NCBI GenBank assembly: GCA_965153455.1
Contig: OZ234502.1
Location: forward strand, 8,401,495-8,465,494
Length of the DNA: 64,000 bases
Reading direction: 5' to 3'
DNA from: Sphagnum compactum
Lineage: Eukaryota > Bryophyta > Sphagnopsida > Sphagnales
The first letter of the stretch is position 1, and every line of letters starts with the position of its first letter. The notes beneath the pieces are model-generated. The model searched no databases and was not told the origin of the DNA. It worked only from the letters and a program-made list of their open reading frames with translations. Below are positions 1 to 13,565 of the stretch, piece by piece. Made by a program: the position numbers and the translations under genes.

Positions 1-6
1 AACCTA

Positions 7-59
7 TATATTACATAGCTCTATGATGATGCACATTGCACTATCATCTATGTAATATA
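7..59. other. Stem-loop at the left end of hAT-like copy A
   Basis: A perfect 12-bp stem (7-18 with 48-59) is followed by an inner 5-bp stem (23-27 with 43-47), with a small one-sided bulge between them. The same structure occurs in copy B at 30345-30397, where two base pairs have changed on both sides. It may be a structured element terminus. No function is known. Confidence 0.6.
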
Positions 60-815
60 AAACTATGTGTGTAAAACTCTCTCAAACTTGAATAAAGTCT
101 TTTTTCATTGTTGGGTGATTGTTCACAACAAGAGTTAGAATTAGAACTTAGGACACACTATGCACATTGCAAACAAACACAAATTACAATGAACATTTGA
201 CATTGGATGATTAGACACAAAAGCTCAAACACAATGGAGTTTCGCCTTACAATGTACATATGACACACAACTTCAAACTCAAAATTGGACAATATATGAT
301 AAAACATAATATTAGACAGTGGACATATATTAGACATTCACATCAAATACGGGGCAATTAAAACAAATAGATAAAGACTTTCAAACTTGTTTCTTAAACT
401 TCAATCAGACATCAAGACTCAAATTAAAATTCAGAATTTCAAACCAAGATGCAAACAAACTTAAAAATATGATGCTTCAACTAGACTTAAACATATAGAG
501 TCTAGACCTTCAAACAAGGGCAGATAGATTCAGACACAAACTTATAAAGAAACTCATGAGGACTCAAGTCTCAAATAGACATAGACTCTCTAACCTTAAC
601 ATAATAAAAAGACACAAAATTAGACATGTTCATTGCTCAAACAAACACAAACTCAGATTTTAGACACAAATTCATAAACTATCTAATTCAAACAAAATTT
701 AAAATAAACAAAATCAAACATAGTCATTATTCAAAAATAGATTCAAAGTCATACATATTACAAACAAGTTAACAAGGCCTCAAATTATTTCCATAACTTA
801 ATACAAACTTCACCT

Positions 816-1160
816 AGGTTTTTACTCCTTCCAATCATCAAAACATGCATCGTACGGGAAGGTGTTCAAAGTGAAAAAAAGGTTGGGAATACATCCCAAC
901 AATTGTGTGCAAATGTTCATTGAGGCAATTCCTCAATTTTGACTTCATGAAAGATAATGTGAAAAATGTGCATTCATCTTCCACTGACCCCAGCACTTGC
1001 ATTGATGCTATATTTGCCAACTTGAAACATTCCAGAAATGAATGCCTCAAGATGCGAAAAGCCTCCAAAGTCATGTCAAAGGACTAACATGAAAATGGAA
1101 CCTCCATTGCTACAGTAGCATTGGACTTCATGGTAATTTGAACATGTTAACTTGCATCTC
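816..1160 (-). pseudogene. hAT transposase C-terminal (dimerisation-type) block, copy A
   Basis: The minus-strand reading contains VLGSVEDE, FMKSKLRN and EHLHTIVGMYSQ. This resembles the conserved C-terminal dimerisation region of hAT transposases, in which a VEDE-R-FS-L-FMKSKLRN-like run is typical. The equivalent block in copy B (31356-31700) reads VLGLVEDERTFSTL and FMKSKLRNCF, so the two copies support each other. The reading here is truncated and cannot give a full protein. I recognise the family from the motif only. Confidence 0.6.
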
Positions 1161-2399
1161 AAGACCACTTGTGGATTAAATGGATGGACAAATCCTAGCC
1201 ACTTCTAAGGATGTACTTGAGTCTGAAAGTTTGACAAGTTCCAAATGTTGCTCCGTGTAGTAATGTGATTTGATCTACTTCAAATGACGACTGAAATTAT
1301 CCTCCACATCAATTTGAAACCAATACTGGGGATAACAAATTCCCCTAGTGTCCATGATATGAGACATTGGAAACCTTGAACCTAATTTTAAAATTAATGA
1401 TCCCGCTGCAGTTGCAAATAAAACCACTCAAAGGATAAATGATTACAAGGTCACAAACTGCAGCCAAGCATCTACATTCTAGTGGTAGAACTTCAAAGCA
1501 ATAGAAAAAATGTAATAAATTACACAAAGACTCAAACATACCCTTCATTTCTACTACTTAGAAAGTTCAGATAGACTTTTAAACTTATAAATAAACCAAA
1601 CATATTCAAACTCAGATAGACAAAGACAAACTTAGACTTAAACAAAAACAAACTCAACTTGAGACAAAAACAAACTCAACTTAAGATAAAAACAGACATA
1701 TATAAAGACAAACTCAAAGAGACAAAGATAGATTCAATCTTTAGACTAAGATATATTCAAAGAGACAAAGACAAATTCAAACAAAGAAAGATAGACTTAA
1801 ACAAAGACTTACAAACTATTTTTTTTCTATAAAATCCAAATTCAAGTAGATTTAATTTTAAAGCCTTAGACTAACTCATATTCATTAAAACTAATTTAGA
1901 TTGATTCAATTAACTTAGATTAAAAATTCAAACTAATTCAAACATGCAACAACTAAAACCCTAACCCTAAACCATGACTAAAACAAAGATTTTAACTCAA
2001 ACATACTCAACTTACAAAAACTTAAAGGGCCTTAGGTAGATTGACAAATTTAAACAAACTTAAATAAACACAGAATCATAGACCAAAAGAAATTCAAACA
2101 AAGAAGGATTGACATATAATAGAGACAAAAAAAAAACTCAGATGTATTTAGAATGTACTCATTATTGAAATAGACACATATTCAAACAAACTCAAAATAG
2201 GTTGAAACAAGAAACCTAAACAAGATGCCTTCGCAACATCCACAAGACCATTGAAGATCTCTTCAGACACTTGCATCTTTTGCCCATGGGCATCTAAACT
2301 TGTAGCCCAAAAAGTAAAACCCAAAAAATCAAATCATAAGTATTCAACACCCAAGGTGTTCAGGCCTAAGGAACTTGCTTTTCAACTTTAGATGCACTG

Positions 2400-3300
2400 T
2401 GTTGTGAATGCAATCAATCAAATCATGGAACTCCTTGAAAACATCAGATGTATCCTTCATGGTAGGATTTGAAGAATGAGTACACAACTATCCTTGGCAA
2501 ATCTTGATTGTTGCAACATAATCACAAACAAAATCATCCCTTTTATGTGCAATTTGATCAATGCATGGACAACCTCCAACATGGGCATCAAACAAAAAAG
2601 GGAAATGAGTAATTCACATCACAAAAAAGTTCAACATTCACCCGAGCAACCATTAGAAATGGATTGTCTTCAACCATCTTTGTAACTAATGGCATGTACA
2701 TTGAAAAAGCCCATTTTGCTAAACTCGGCATGCTAATCTAGTGTGTTTTTACATTTCGCAAGATCTTGTTCCCCTTTGCTTTCACCAAATCTACAAGCTT
2801 CAAGAACTCAAGGTGCCTTTTCAGGCTATGAAAAAAAATGTAGAGACTGAAGCAAATATTTTATGCATTTCACAATAAGGATATGAGATAGAATTTACAC
2901 CCCTAATTTAGTGCGATGTGCCATGCAATGAATGTCTTCCATGTGGGGAACATATTTATCTTGTAGTTAACGTGTAACACCATTGCTCACCCTTTAGAAC
3001 ACATTTACACCATCAATGTTAAATGACAATAATTTTGCAACAACATCTATATTAGAAACACCTACATGTTTTTTTAGAGCATCCATAATAACTTTAGTCA
3101 CATTATCAAAGCCTCCTCCTTTAGTGACTTGCTTTAAAAAAATCAGTGTATAGGTAAATGACACCAATCTTGAACAATGTAACAATGAATTGAAATCCAC
3201 GATTGGTTGTCAATTGTGATGACTTCATCACAAGAAACAGTAAGATACCTTGAACTTGCAACAATCTTTCAAATTTTGGTAAAGAACTACTTGTGTAAGC
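2400..3300 (-). pseudogene. hAT-like transposase core, copy A (frameshifted)
   Basis: Minus-strand frames contain AKLLSFNIDGVNVF, HCMAHRT, SPKRHLEF-like and ILRNVKT-like pieces spread over different frames. This order is seen in plant hAT-like transposases with a DUF4371-type core. Stops and frame changes every 100-200 bases show that it is dead. The same stretch recurs at 12612-13564 inside the gypsy element and in copy B at about 33000-33920. Confidence 0.6.
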
Positions 3301-3479
3301 ATTCAACCATTATCCAACCAGAAGAATCACTCCAATGATGTTTAGGGTTTATAGGAACATTGAGAATAGAAAACAATGGTTTCATGGCTTCAAACTCCAA
3401 CGTAGGACAACCCTGCTATACAAATGCAAAATGGTGGCAAATTGTTGTATTTTTCTTCCTCTTTCCCCTTCAAACCTCC

Positions 3480-3746
3480 TTAAATCACTTGTTCAACAAT
3501 GGAAATACAACTTTGTTGAGAATAAATTACCTCATTCTTAGCATGGGTGCTTTTCTTGTTCACATAAAATTCCTTTTCCTTTTTACCCAAATGTGGGATA
3601 TCTCGAACTACATTTGTTTTTTTCGCATGCTTTTGAAACGTGTCTAATTTAGGACCCAAAATAACCTCCTTTCCCTTCATTGCCAAACACATAATGCACT
3701 TCACATAGTTAATCTCTCCAAAATCACTTTTGAACATTTTTGCCAA
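3480..3746 (-). pseudogene. N-terminal zinc-finger-like block of the hAT-like transposase, copy A
   Basis: An 88-residue minus-strand reading begins MAKMFKSDFGEINYVKC. It contains a Cys-x2-Cys pair (CIMC) followed by KLDTFQKHAKKT, a PHLGKKEKEF segment and KKSTHAKNE. The Cys pair with later His residues suggests a BED/TTF-like DNA-binding finger, as expected at the N-terminus of hAT transposases. A related but diverged block lies at about 48380-48520 in copy C. Confidence 0.5.
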
Positions 3747-4564
3747 TAGAAACTATGTAGTCTAGATGTCTCTAAACTTGGAAAGGACATCAGAGTTTTT
3801 CTTAAATTTTTTTTAACAATGGTTTGTCTTCTTCATTTGCCAAAACCTAAATCTCAAAGAAGTTGGGTGTAATAGGGGGAATGAAGGTCAATAAACCACA
3901 AGGGCACACCAATTGCACAATAGGATTATTGTGCTTTGATTCAAAATTTGATCCAACCTTGTTGCCGCTCAAGCTTGCCTCAGAAGAAAGCGTTGCTAGA
4001 AACTTAGGTGGGATCACCAAAGTATAGAAAATACTATTGCATAGGTCAAAATCCTTTTAAGGTGTACCAAAAAAGAAATCACAACATCATCATACAAATT
4101 GTTCTAGATTTATAATGGTCTAAATTATCATACCCTTAAATTATGACACATCTTTGTTCATTTATGTTCATTATTATGTATGTGAATAAAGAATTAAGGA
4201 GTTCACAAAGGAGTATATTGATTTTCGTCCTAAATGATACACCTTAAATTTTTTTTCCTAAAGCCAGATTGATAATATTTTCAAGAACTATGGGTAATGC
4301 TCAAACACATTTGGGCATGATATGAACACAATATGTCTCCATATGTCCATTATATGTTCAAAAATGCATAAACATAGGCTGAAATGTTTTAAGTAGCACC
4401 GATTTTTGGGCTTCACCATGTGCTTCTTCATTGAACAATTGGGCAGACATGGGAAAAAAACATGTAGCAATACTTTTATACTACCTCCGTTTAGGACCCT
4501 CTGCTGATTTAACGTCAAAGTCGAGGCATGCCCTTGTCAAAGTAAGTTAAGATCCATCATGTAA

Positions 4565-7500
4565 CATTTCCTCAAAATGAAAAAAAATATGTCATTCATT
4601 TCACAAGATTGCATTATAAACACTAAGCCTATCAAGCACTTTTGTAAGCCTCCTTTCATTAATTTCAAGCCAAATTTTCAACCCAGTTTTTTATTTAACA
4701 TCATGTTCTTTACAAAACCTTGGTTGCAGCACTTTTCACACTCAAAAAAATTGGTCATGCTTTCATTGAAATCAAATTATCAACAAACAATAATTCCATG
4801 CAAGTGTCATGACCTCCAGAGGTTTATGACCTTCCAAGATTTATTTTTCAATTTTTGAATTAGTGTAGCTCAGGAATCCAAACTTTGCATATTTTGATTT
4901 CCATTCAACTATGGTTAAAAGTTAAATATCTATGCCTTACGATTGAATCTCATTTCAAATTAATTTGGTGTCCCAAAACTTTCAACCTAACCTTTTGGTA
5001 AGCCTATTTGGGTACCCCTGAATCAAGCTGAACTGTCAAACATTGACTTGAATTAATTTTTATAATAGAAACCCCCATTTTTCAAGTCCTTACAAAATGG
5101 GCTAAAGAAAGCCAAATCTAAAAATTGGCCCAATGTGCAACTTCATGAGACTTATCTACTTCAGTGTAAAACAATTTGAAGAAAAATTGTAAGAAAGACA
5201 ATACTAAAAAAAAAGAATAAATATCACTATGTAGTAAATTCCCTTTTTTTTAGAGAAACAAATCGCATTTTATGAGGGGATGCTTTTGGGGAAACTATTG
5301 TCACATTTATGCCTACTAGCTACAATCTTAAGAGTTATTTAACAAGGCTTATGTTTAAGATGGAATAAGTATAAATTGAGTAGGGATGAACTTAATTAAA
5401 ACTAGAAGGAATTCAAACACAATTTATTAAAAATATCATTGAACTGATATGGAAAGCTGACCACTAAAGGGTTTGCATGCAAAAGATTTATTAAAAAATG
5501 CAATGTCCCTCTTGGGATTAAATCTGCGAGAAGGATTGATGGTGAATGAGGCCAAACACAGGTCTCAAACATGGTGTGGGTCAATGAGAGTGTAACACAC
5601 ACCCAAATAAAGTGGAAATCTTTGAGAGTAACAAAGGTACAGTCCCTAGTCTCTCCACATGAATACCCACAAATGAGGATTTTGAACTTGGAATTCAAAC
5701 TAGGAATAATAGTCTTGCCCACTCAAAGTTGGATTTGGAAAACACAATTGAAGAGCTAGACATGATGTTGAAAAACTTTCAACAAAAACTTGAAGATGGC
5801 ATATTTTCTATTGGAATTTTATCAAGTATTCTTAAATATTGAAACTTTAAAGCATTTAATGGAATTGTCCATGTTCTTCTAATCTATTAACATAATTGTA
5901 AATCTTAAAATAACCTAAATTGTCTTTGAATAATTTATGATTCTATATTGGGCAACATATACCAATAAAGGAAGAAATTCCAGCTTGTGTTGCGAATTAG
6001 TGGGTAAAGCTAGGGGTATCACATTCAAAGTTTTCACCGCACAATACACTTCATGGACAAATATGTTTTAGTTATTGGATACTTTACTACCTTGGTAGCT
6101 TTGACATATGTATGTGGAATAAATAATTAGTCATTTTGGCATATAGGGCAGATACAATCTATGGTGGCTCATTTTTGTGATGAAATGGTGTTTTTTCCTT
6201 AGATACCCTTTATTCAAATGCATATGATGATTAAATATATCCTTAAATCTATAATTGGGACGTGGATCTAAACTAATAACTTCATTATGAATTTAACTGT
6301 GTGGTTACTTAGTGATAAAAAAATTCATTTGTTAGTAGTAATGAACTTTTGAAATCAAAAAATATGGATTGGCCATTTAATTGAAACATCACAAAATTAA
6401 AAAAAAATATCGATTCACATTCCAAATTTGTTATTATTGAAACTGAATATAAAGGTGTACAAGTTGATAAACTCATATCAAGAATCTTTTTTTGAAAACC
6501 AAAATTGTTTAATAACTTTTGAATGATTAAAATTTGATCATGTTTTCATAAGTCCATATGAATTGCAATTTTTGTTTGTTTTTCAAAAACATTGTCCCAA
6601 AAACATATTTTTTGAAAGTTTTAAATGGGGCATTATTTTTATGGACTTTGTGGGTTTTCCTTTTAAGACTTCCACATTAAACAATGATATGATCAACATT
6701 AAATACAAGTTTTCACATAGATCTAGGAAAGTTTGTAAGTGATTCAACATGTTTTATTCAAAGATTAAATGAATAATAATTTTTAAAGATAACAACCATG
6801 TCCATTTGAATCAATTTTTAAAATCTTGTATGGATTTGTAAGGAATGTAATTTCTGTTGATATTGAATCATCGTAGCTTGCATCTACCCTATAAAATATT
6901 CTTGAATGTCCAATATTTTTCTTCACTCAAATTCATTATTTGGAAACATACATTTTTTGGGAAAAAAATTCTAGAAATAATAATTAGTGTTGTAGTTTCC
7001 AAGGTAGTAGGTTAAGTTTTCTCCTTTTGTTGAGTTTTGTACAACACATAAACTTTGGTAAGAACATAAATTCTCTGGGAACATGCCAAAATCCTTGGCC
7101 ACTTGTGGTTATTTCATGGGTTTCCTTTATGGAGTGTCTTAAGGAAACCATAGGGGAACATAATTGCGTGTACGTCCATGTCCATCTTGCATGTTGATTT
7201 TGGTTTAGGTAATACCTAGCCTGTTTAGGCACTAATTACCTACTTTTGAAATTGTCAAAAATTATGGCAAATATCTACCTAGCTAATGCCCAAAAACTTG
7301 AAAGAAACTCTCAAGGACATTACCTTCATTATGTAATATCATGTCGAATTTGAAAATATTTTTATTTTTGTTGCCAAATGTAAATGAATAACAAAAAATA
7401 ATTAATTGGGCACCTTGGTGCCCAACCAGGCTAGATACAACTATGGTAGACTTTGTACTGCCAAAACCAGAACCTAGTAGATTCCTTGAACCTTCCACTC

Positions 7501-8717
7501 CTAAAGAGTGAAGATAAAACTTCCTTGACGGACATTCATGGATGTAAAGTGCCTTCCAATTATACTCCAAATGTTCACTGCTTTGGGACGTTTTGTTTAA
7601 TGACAATTTTCTAACCAGGAACTAATATATGCCAATGAGGAGACATCACCATGCACAACACTTCTTAAGGGGCCATGACCTTATTAGAAGACAAGAAAGG
7701 ATTGGAGTCTGGAGACCTTTGTCACACTCACATAATCTAGGATTAAACTACTATACTATAGTGAGTAAGTAGGTCACGAATAATTGATTTTCTTTTTTAA
7801 AATCAGCACTTTTGTGAAATTATGAAATGGAAATAAGGTGAATTTAAAGAGCAAAAGTACACATTAATAATTTCTTAGTATCCGTGTTGGAATATATGTA
7901 GAAAATACATTAATATTCAACACCTCAATGCCAAACCTACTTAACTATTACGGTAGTCATTGACCTATCAAAAATATAGTCAAGCCATCAATTTTTGGAA
8001 TAAGGGAATGGGTGTACCTCCACGCATAAGAAGCTCGTATGGCTTATTCAACAAGGAACATATGTGTGGCAGTCCCATGTGGGATTCATATTATAGATTA
8101 CCCTCATGACTAAGGTGGCTTTGGGAACATTGGTAGGCATTATTATTTTCGGTCAGTTATAGGTCTATGCTCAATATGAATTGTTTAATACCATATTTTT
8201 ATAGAAATTAATTCAGCAAGTCTCTACAAAACAAAAACAAACAAAGGTTTGGAAAAGAAAATCTCAATAATTCAAAATACACCTTTTTTGTGGTGAAAAA
8301 GTATTGTGCATATTCATAGAAAATTTCAAATTTCTCATTCCATGTGCTTGAAGTTCCCAATGGCATATAAAGGATAAATTTCCTTGTATTTCATCATTTC
8401 ACCAATGCAATTATTTTTAATTTCAAAAAATCTAACCTCATATTTTTCCATTTGGTGGCATTCTATGAAAGAAATATTTTACTGAAATTATTATAAAACT
8501 CTGGTAGAATAAAGAACCTAGTACCTATTTTGACATTTCATGTTGTACTTGTTGTGTTTGGGGATAGGATAATGGGAGCACCTCCATTTTGCAACCTAAC
8601 TCCTATGACCCCATTGAAAATGGACTTGTGGGGCATGCCCAAACCTTTTCTAGAGTTGGGAGAAAATTCATAAGTGTATATAGTCATCAATATCTTTTTT
8701 AAATAAAAAGAGAAAAG
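4565..8717. other. AT-rich intergenic DNA, no recognisable gene
   Basis: There are many short readings (for example 5402-5722 and 7283-7606, both minus strand) with no motif I recognise and no plausible exon chain. It is probably old, decayed transposon sequence. I see no tandem array or clear inverted repeat until the fold-back at 8718. Confidence 0.5.
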
Positions 8718-8803
8718 CTTACACCTACTCCTTAAGAGTGGGAGGGGTATTTATGCCTACTTGTAGGTGTAAGATCCTCCCACTTTCAAGAAGTAGGTGT
8801 AAG
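8718..8803. repeat. Fold-back repeat, about 29-bp arms
   Basis: The left arm at 8718-8746 (starting cttacacctactcctt) and the right arm at 8775-8803 (ending aagtaggtgtaag) are imperfect reverse complements. The 28-base loop repeats part of the arm (taggtgtaag). It could be a small MITE remnant. No target duplication was recognised. Confidence 0.6.
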
Positions 8804-10792
8804 AACTCTCCTTGTCTTATGCCCCATAACTTTTGCTTCATGTTTTACAATGGATAAAGTTGAAGTAATGTTTCTTGTATAAGTAAATTTTTGCGAATTC
8901 TTGACCTGAAAATTATGATTTTGACCTATACAAAGGAGTTTTAATGAAAAAAATGATCCAAATTCACCAAGTTTTTAAGGTTTTTTCTTTTTCAAATTTC
9001 AAAATTTTTATGATAAGTTCCAGCAGGTAGCCAAGAAAATAGAAGGATTTGGTTTTTTTTTTTCTACTTTCATATTTCGTATGCAGCCAAATCTGGCTAA
9101 ATTGTTTTATGAATGATTGCCACTTTGTCTACATCACAAAATCCTTAAAAAAAACCCTGAGCTGAAAGGTGGGGAGACAATCCCATAATGTGGGGCTAGA
9201 GTTAGCTATTACTTCATGCTATGCCACTTAGTTTGAAAATGCCCCTACCACTGGGGTTCTACCCTAGAATATTAGCCCTAATAAAGGGATGGTGTTGGAA
9301 ATAATGTCACTTTGTGGTCTATTATAGTTTATTGATGGAAAAGTGTACCTATTTCAAGTGCATGGGTTATACTTATAACCTTAGAGCATTTCAGTTCACA
9401 CATTTTGAATGTTTTTATTCTACCATTGTCCAATGTATTTTTTATTTGGTTTTTTGGGGGTGGGGTGGGAAGGGGTGGTTGTGATAATTAGGCAAGCTGG
9501 TTTGAATCTTTGAGTGTATGGAGTTGTTAACATTGGGAACTTGCTCTTCTAGCACAAGTTGTGTTTGTTGCCTTTCCTTGCACAAAACATGTTATTGGAA
9601 GTCACCATTGAGTTACAATGACACCAAGAAGGGTAAACTAGTTGTGTCTAAACAATTGACATCTTTGTTGTATGAGTATTCTTACTTCCCAAAACATTTT
9701 CTTGTCTGGTTTATTGTAACATGTTGATTGTTAAAGTCCATGTTGTATAATGTGGAACGTTGTAAAAAATATTAGAAAGCAATCAACTTTATGTACCCTT
9801 TAACCCCCTTAAAGCTAAACTCAATCTAACCATGTAAGTGGCCAAGATTATAACTGCCACATCACAAATTTGATCTCATAAATCCCCTAAAGTGAAATTA
9901 AAAAATGTTATTGTTGCTCGGTGGGGAGTTTTGCAAAGTTAAGCGCATAGGAGCTTGACTCAAGAAGCCTAAGAAATAGTTTTCCACAAGAGGATGAATC
10001 TCCATTGTTTGAATGTCAAAGCATGGTGCACATCTTTTGATTCCTCTTTGCAATGAAATTTTTCATTTGTTATAGGAAAAAAAAATAAAAATGGCTCACA
10101 TGTGTCCCAAGTTTAACCAAAATAATCATGCACTTTTACAAGATTATTACAAATTATTTTTAGGACATTTGGTTAAGATTTTTGCATACACCAATAAGAG
10201 TTTAAATATATAATTATGTAGTTCTTAATTGTCATCATTGCCAAGGTGGTAACGTAAATGACATGCCTTTCTAGGCAGACCTTTGAATTAGAGGATTTGT
10301 TTAATTAGGGCCCAAATTCGAGCCACCATGGTGGCCCTCGTGGCAAACTAGGTTGTGAGTTTAAATGTTGGTCTAGGTTGAACTCTCGATTTGATAGCAC
10401 TCATGAATAGCATACGTATTGGTGAATGATGGTTTGAAGAAGGGGTCGAAGAGATGTCCTTGGCATGTTGAGTCTTTGAACTAGACACAAGTCTACAATT
10501 AGGCCATGAGATGGGAGATCGTAATCCCGAGCGAAAAGGCCTTGTACCACTTGGGAAGTCTACAATAGGTTGAGTCCCATTCATCTAGAAGTTAAAATGA
10601 GCCCTAGGTTAAAAGATGAATTTGAATGTTGGAACTCAGCACGTGCGTAGCTTGCCATGTGCAAGTAGTTTAATAGTTTAATGATGAGTGTGGACAGAGG
10701 CAAGGGCATGGATGGAATCTAGATGCGAAATTTGGTAATAGAACAAGGTCCTTGAATTTTCCAAAATTTTTAAGGCACCATTTTAAGGCACA
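8804..10792. other. Intergenic DNA, nothing assigned
   Basis: There are only short readings without motifs. A 14-bp perfect palindrome (gccaccatggtggc) lies near 10322. The stretch just before 10793 may contain the 5' part of the adjoining retrotransposon, but no LTR was recognised. Confidence 0.4.
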
Positions 10793-11041
10793 ATGGCCTT
10801 GGAACAATCGGCACCAAATATGATGGAGAAGGTGCACCCTAAGGTAAAGAAGAAATACAAGACTAAAACGAAAAAGGAAAAAAAATAAAAATTTGAGGAA
10901 CTCATCACCATAGGAATAGATATGGTGGACAAAGATCTATCCACAAACAAAGAACAAAACCTAAGGGATCTCATGGAGGACGAAATGACTCCTCCTTGCA
11001 AAGCGAAAAAAAAGAAGGTGAAGGATGTGGCTAGGCCGAAT
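10793..11041 (+). pseudogene. Lys-rich gag N-terminal region, broken
   Basis: An ATG at 10793 opens a frame rich in Lys (KKKYKTKTKKEKK). It is interrupted by one TAA and then continues in the same frame (FEELITIGIDMVDKDL) to the next stop at about 11041. Its position just before the gag core suggests it is the start of the polyprotein. The assignment rests on context and not on a family motif. Confidence 0.4.
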
Positions 11042-11329
11042 AAAGTTTAAGCCCAAAAAAACCTCCTTCTTTTAGGTCAAATAGTAGGGGAAGAATTGTG
11101 GCAAATGTCGGCTCGCTAGTAAAAATGTTTCCTTCAATTCCTAAGAAGAACAAAAGAAAGGAAAAAACTTTTGACCCACACAAAAAGTTGCCCGTACATG
11201 TGCACTTACACTCTTGGAAGGAATCCAACAACAAAAAAACTCCTTGACAATTCCTTTGGATGGACCTTCAAGTGGAAGAGGGGGCGAAAGGGCCTAAGAA
11301 TGTCCTAAAATGAATAAGACTTCAAGGGC

Positions 11330-12290
11330 ATAGGAGGAGGAGGTGAGCCAAAACATAGTGATCAGACTGCCCAAAAGCATTATGGATTTCTTTAATTCCT
11401 TCAAGACCTTTATGGCACAACATAGTGGAGCCATGATGTAACATGGCAAAGTCACAAGGATGTGGAACCAAGTCATGGTTATGTTGGGTGTGTTGGGCAC
11501 TATCCCAAGTGGGGGTTTTGCCAAGGTTGTGATGAATGCAAGGTTGCCTGACTCTTTCATAGGGAAGGAAATGAAGATGAAGAGAGCGCGACTATGGCTA
11601 TTCCAAGTAGAGGTGTATTTGGAAACCCACCACCTCAAATTGGACAACAAATAGATTTGCTTTCCTCAAACACTCTTCAAAAAACACGTGTGGGATTGGT
11701 GGTTGTTTAAAAATTAATAAACACCCAACTTGATTGAAATCTTCACATGGGAAGAATTTAAACCATGACTAAATGAAAGGTTCATGTCACGCCACTTAGT
11801 GTTGAAGGATGGGATGGAATTGTTGGAGTTCACCCCAGGGGATGGAGCGGGCTCCCTGGCCTACTATGTGTAAAACTTCAACCATCTAGTCTCTTTAGAA
11901 AAGGAGTTTGCCAAGAAATTAAAATTTTCCTTCATGGAATGAAACTTTAGGTTTGGAAGATCGTTTATCAAAAGATTGACATCTTGGACATTTGCTAAGG
12001 TTTGATGAAAATGGTGGAATGCTTGGAAGATGAAGGCCTTCCACACCACAAGGGTGAAACCAAAAGCAAACTCACCTATAAACATAATGTTGGTTGGATA
12101 AGTGGAAATAAAGGCCAGAACAAACAAAAATGGGGCCATGGTAAGCTAGGGTTTCATGATGATATGGAAAAGTTTTAGGGCAAATAATTAGTAATAAAGA
12201 AGGCAAAGTTGGACCTTGCAAAGGTCGAGTGTTTCAATTGTGACAATCAAGGGCATTTGGCGAAAGATTGTCCCAAGTTGCTTCAAATAA
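11330..12290 (+). pseudogene. gypsy gag core and zinc knuckle, broken
   Basis: The reading at 11460-11654 (ending ARLWLFQVEVYLETHH) resembles the gag segment around an A-x-LWL-QVE motif common in plant gypsy elements. After several frame changes comes a KIFLHGMKL-like piece. At 12230-12271 there is an intact C-x2-C-x4-H-x4-C zinc knuckle (CFNCDNQGHLAKDC), which binds RNA in retroelement nucleocapsids. Stops lie between the pieces. Confidence 0.7.
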
Positions 12291-12611
12291 ATGATTGCAT
12301 TTTTCAAGGAAAGAACTTTTTTAAAAGGGGGATTTGTGGTTGAAATAAGGACCAACAAAAACAAAACCTCGAACTTATTAAAATTGAAATGTAAGATAAA
12401 TAACAAATTGGTGTGTTGTTTTTTAGATTTAGGATCGAGAAATTCATTCATGACTTTAGAAGTAATGGAACAATTAGAAGTCAAGATCATATTATTAACA
12501 GACCCCATAATGGTGCATTTGGCAAAAAACATATTTAGACCCTAGCTTGGCATAATGCTACATGTCAAGATGTTTTGCCTTAAGGGAGTGCAATTTTTTG
12601 AAAACTTCACC
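12291..12611 (+). pseudogene. gypsy aspartic protease region, first copy
   Basis: The frame contains KINNKLVCCFLDLGSRNSF, matching the retropepsin active-site region. The usual D-T/S-G triad is D-L-G here, so the Thr/Ser is replaced by Leu. The match to the second copy ends at about 12611 (cttcaccc), where sequence of the hAT-like transposon begins abruptly. Confidence 0.65.
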
Positions 12612-13564
12612 CACTGTGTTGTGAATGTAATCAATCAAATCATGGAACTCCTTGAAAACATTAGATGTATACTTCATGGTAGGATTTGAATAACGAGTAT
12701 ATAATTGTCCTTGGCAAATCTTGATTGTTGCAACATAATCACAAATAAAGACATCCCTTTTATGTGCAATTTGATCAAAACATGGAGAACCTCCAACATG
12801 GGCATCAAACAAAAAAGGGAAATGAGTAAATTCAAATCTTAAGAAAACTTGAAATTCACCCAAGCAACAATAAAAAATGGATTGTCTTCAACCATCTTTG
12901 TAATTAATGGCATGTACATCGAGAAAGCCCATTTTGCTGGACTAAGCATGCTAATCTAACGTGTTTTTACATTTTGCAAGATCTTGTTCCCCTTCACCTT
13001 CACCAAATCTGCAAACTTCAAGAACTCAAGGTGCCTTTTTGGGCTATGAGAAAAATATGAATATAGTGACTGAAGCAAATCTTCTATGCGTCATAATAGG
13101 GATATGAGATAGAATTTACATTGCTAAATTAGTGTGATGTGCCGTGCAATGAATGTTTCCCACATGTGGAGCATATTCATCTTGTAGTTGGTGTGTAACA
13201 CCATTTCTCACCCCTTAAAACACATTTACACCGTCAATGCCAAATGACAATAATTTTGCAACAACATTTACATCAGAAACACTTACATGTTTTTTAGAGC
13301 ATCCATAATCAATTTAGTTAGATTATCAAAGCCTCCTCCTTTAATGACCTGCTTTAGAGTAATCAGTGTACAGGTAAATGATACTAATCTTGAACAATGT
13401 AACAATGAATTGAAATCCAGGATGGTTATTAATCATGGTGATTTCATCACACAAAACAACAAGATAATTTGAAGTTGCAACAATCTCTCGAATTTTGTTA
13501 AAGACCTACCTATGTAAGCATTCAACCATTACCCAACCAAAAGAATCACTCCAGTGATGTTTAA
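12612..13564 (-). mobile_element. Fragment of the hAT-like transposon inside the gypsy element
   Basis: This stretch follows 2397-3345 (copy A) base by base with scattered differences, starting at ctgtgttgtgaatg and ending at the shared gatgttta. A minus-strand reading at 12558-12863 includes FDAHVGGSPCFDQIAHKRD and HDLIDYIHNT. It is only an internal part of the element, with neither end present, so it is not a simple complete insertion. Confidence 0.75.
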
Positions 13565-13565
13565 G

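Larger units (their letters stand above)
1..4564 (-). mobile_element. hAT-like DNA transposon, copy A (degenerate)
   Basis: This is a nearly full-length copy of a repeat found again at 30339-35189. The two copies can be followed by eye from the first bases here to the shared sequence ending in catcatgtaa. On the minus strand it keeps, in order, an N-terminal zinc-finger-like block (3480-3746), a transposase core (about 2400-3300) and a hAT-type C-terminal block (about 816-1160), all broken by stops and frameshifts. The part from about 1560 to 2230 and 300 to 780 is A-rich, low-complexity DNA made of words such as acaaactcaaac. Copy B has about 190 extra bases near the equivalent of position 768. 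The left end may lie at or before the window edge. It is a fossil and not an active element. Confidence 0.75.

Noticed and set aside
1957-1974. Telomere-like aaccctaaccctaaacc
   Set aside because: Only two units, and present at the same place in copy B (about 32562), so it is part of the transposon and not a telomere.
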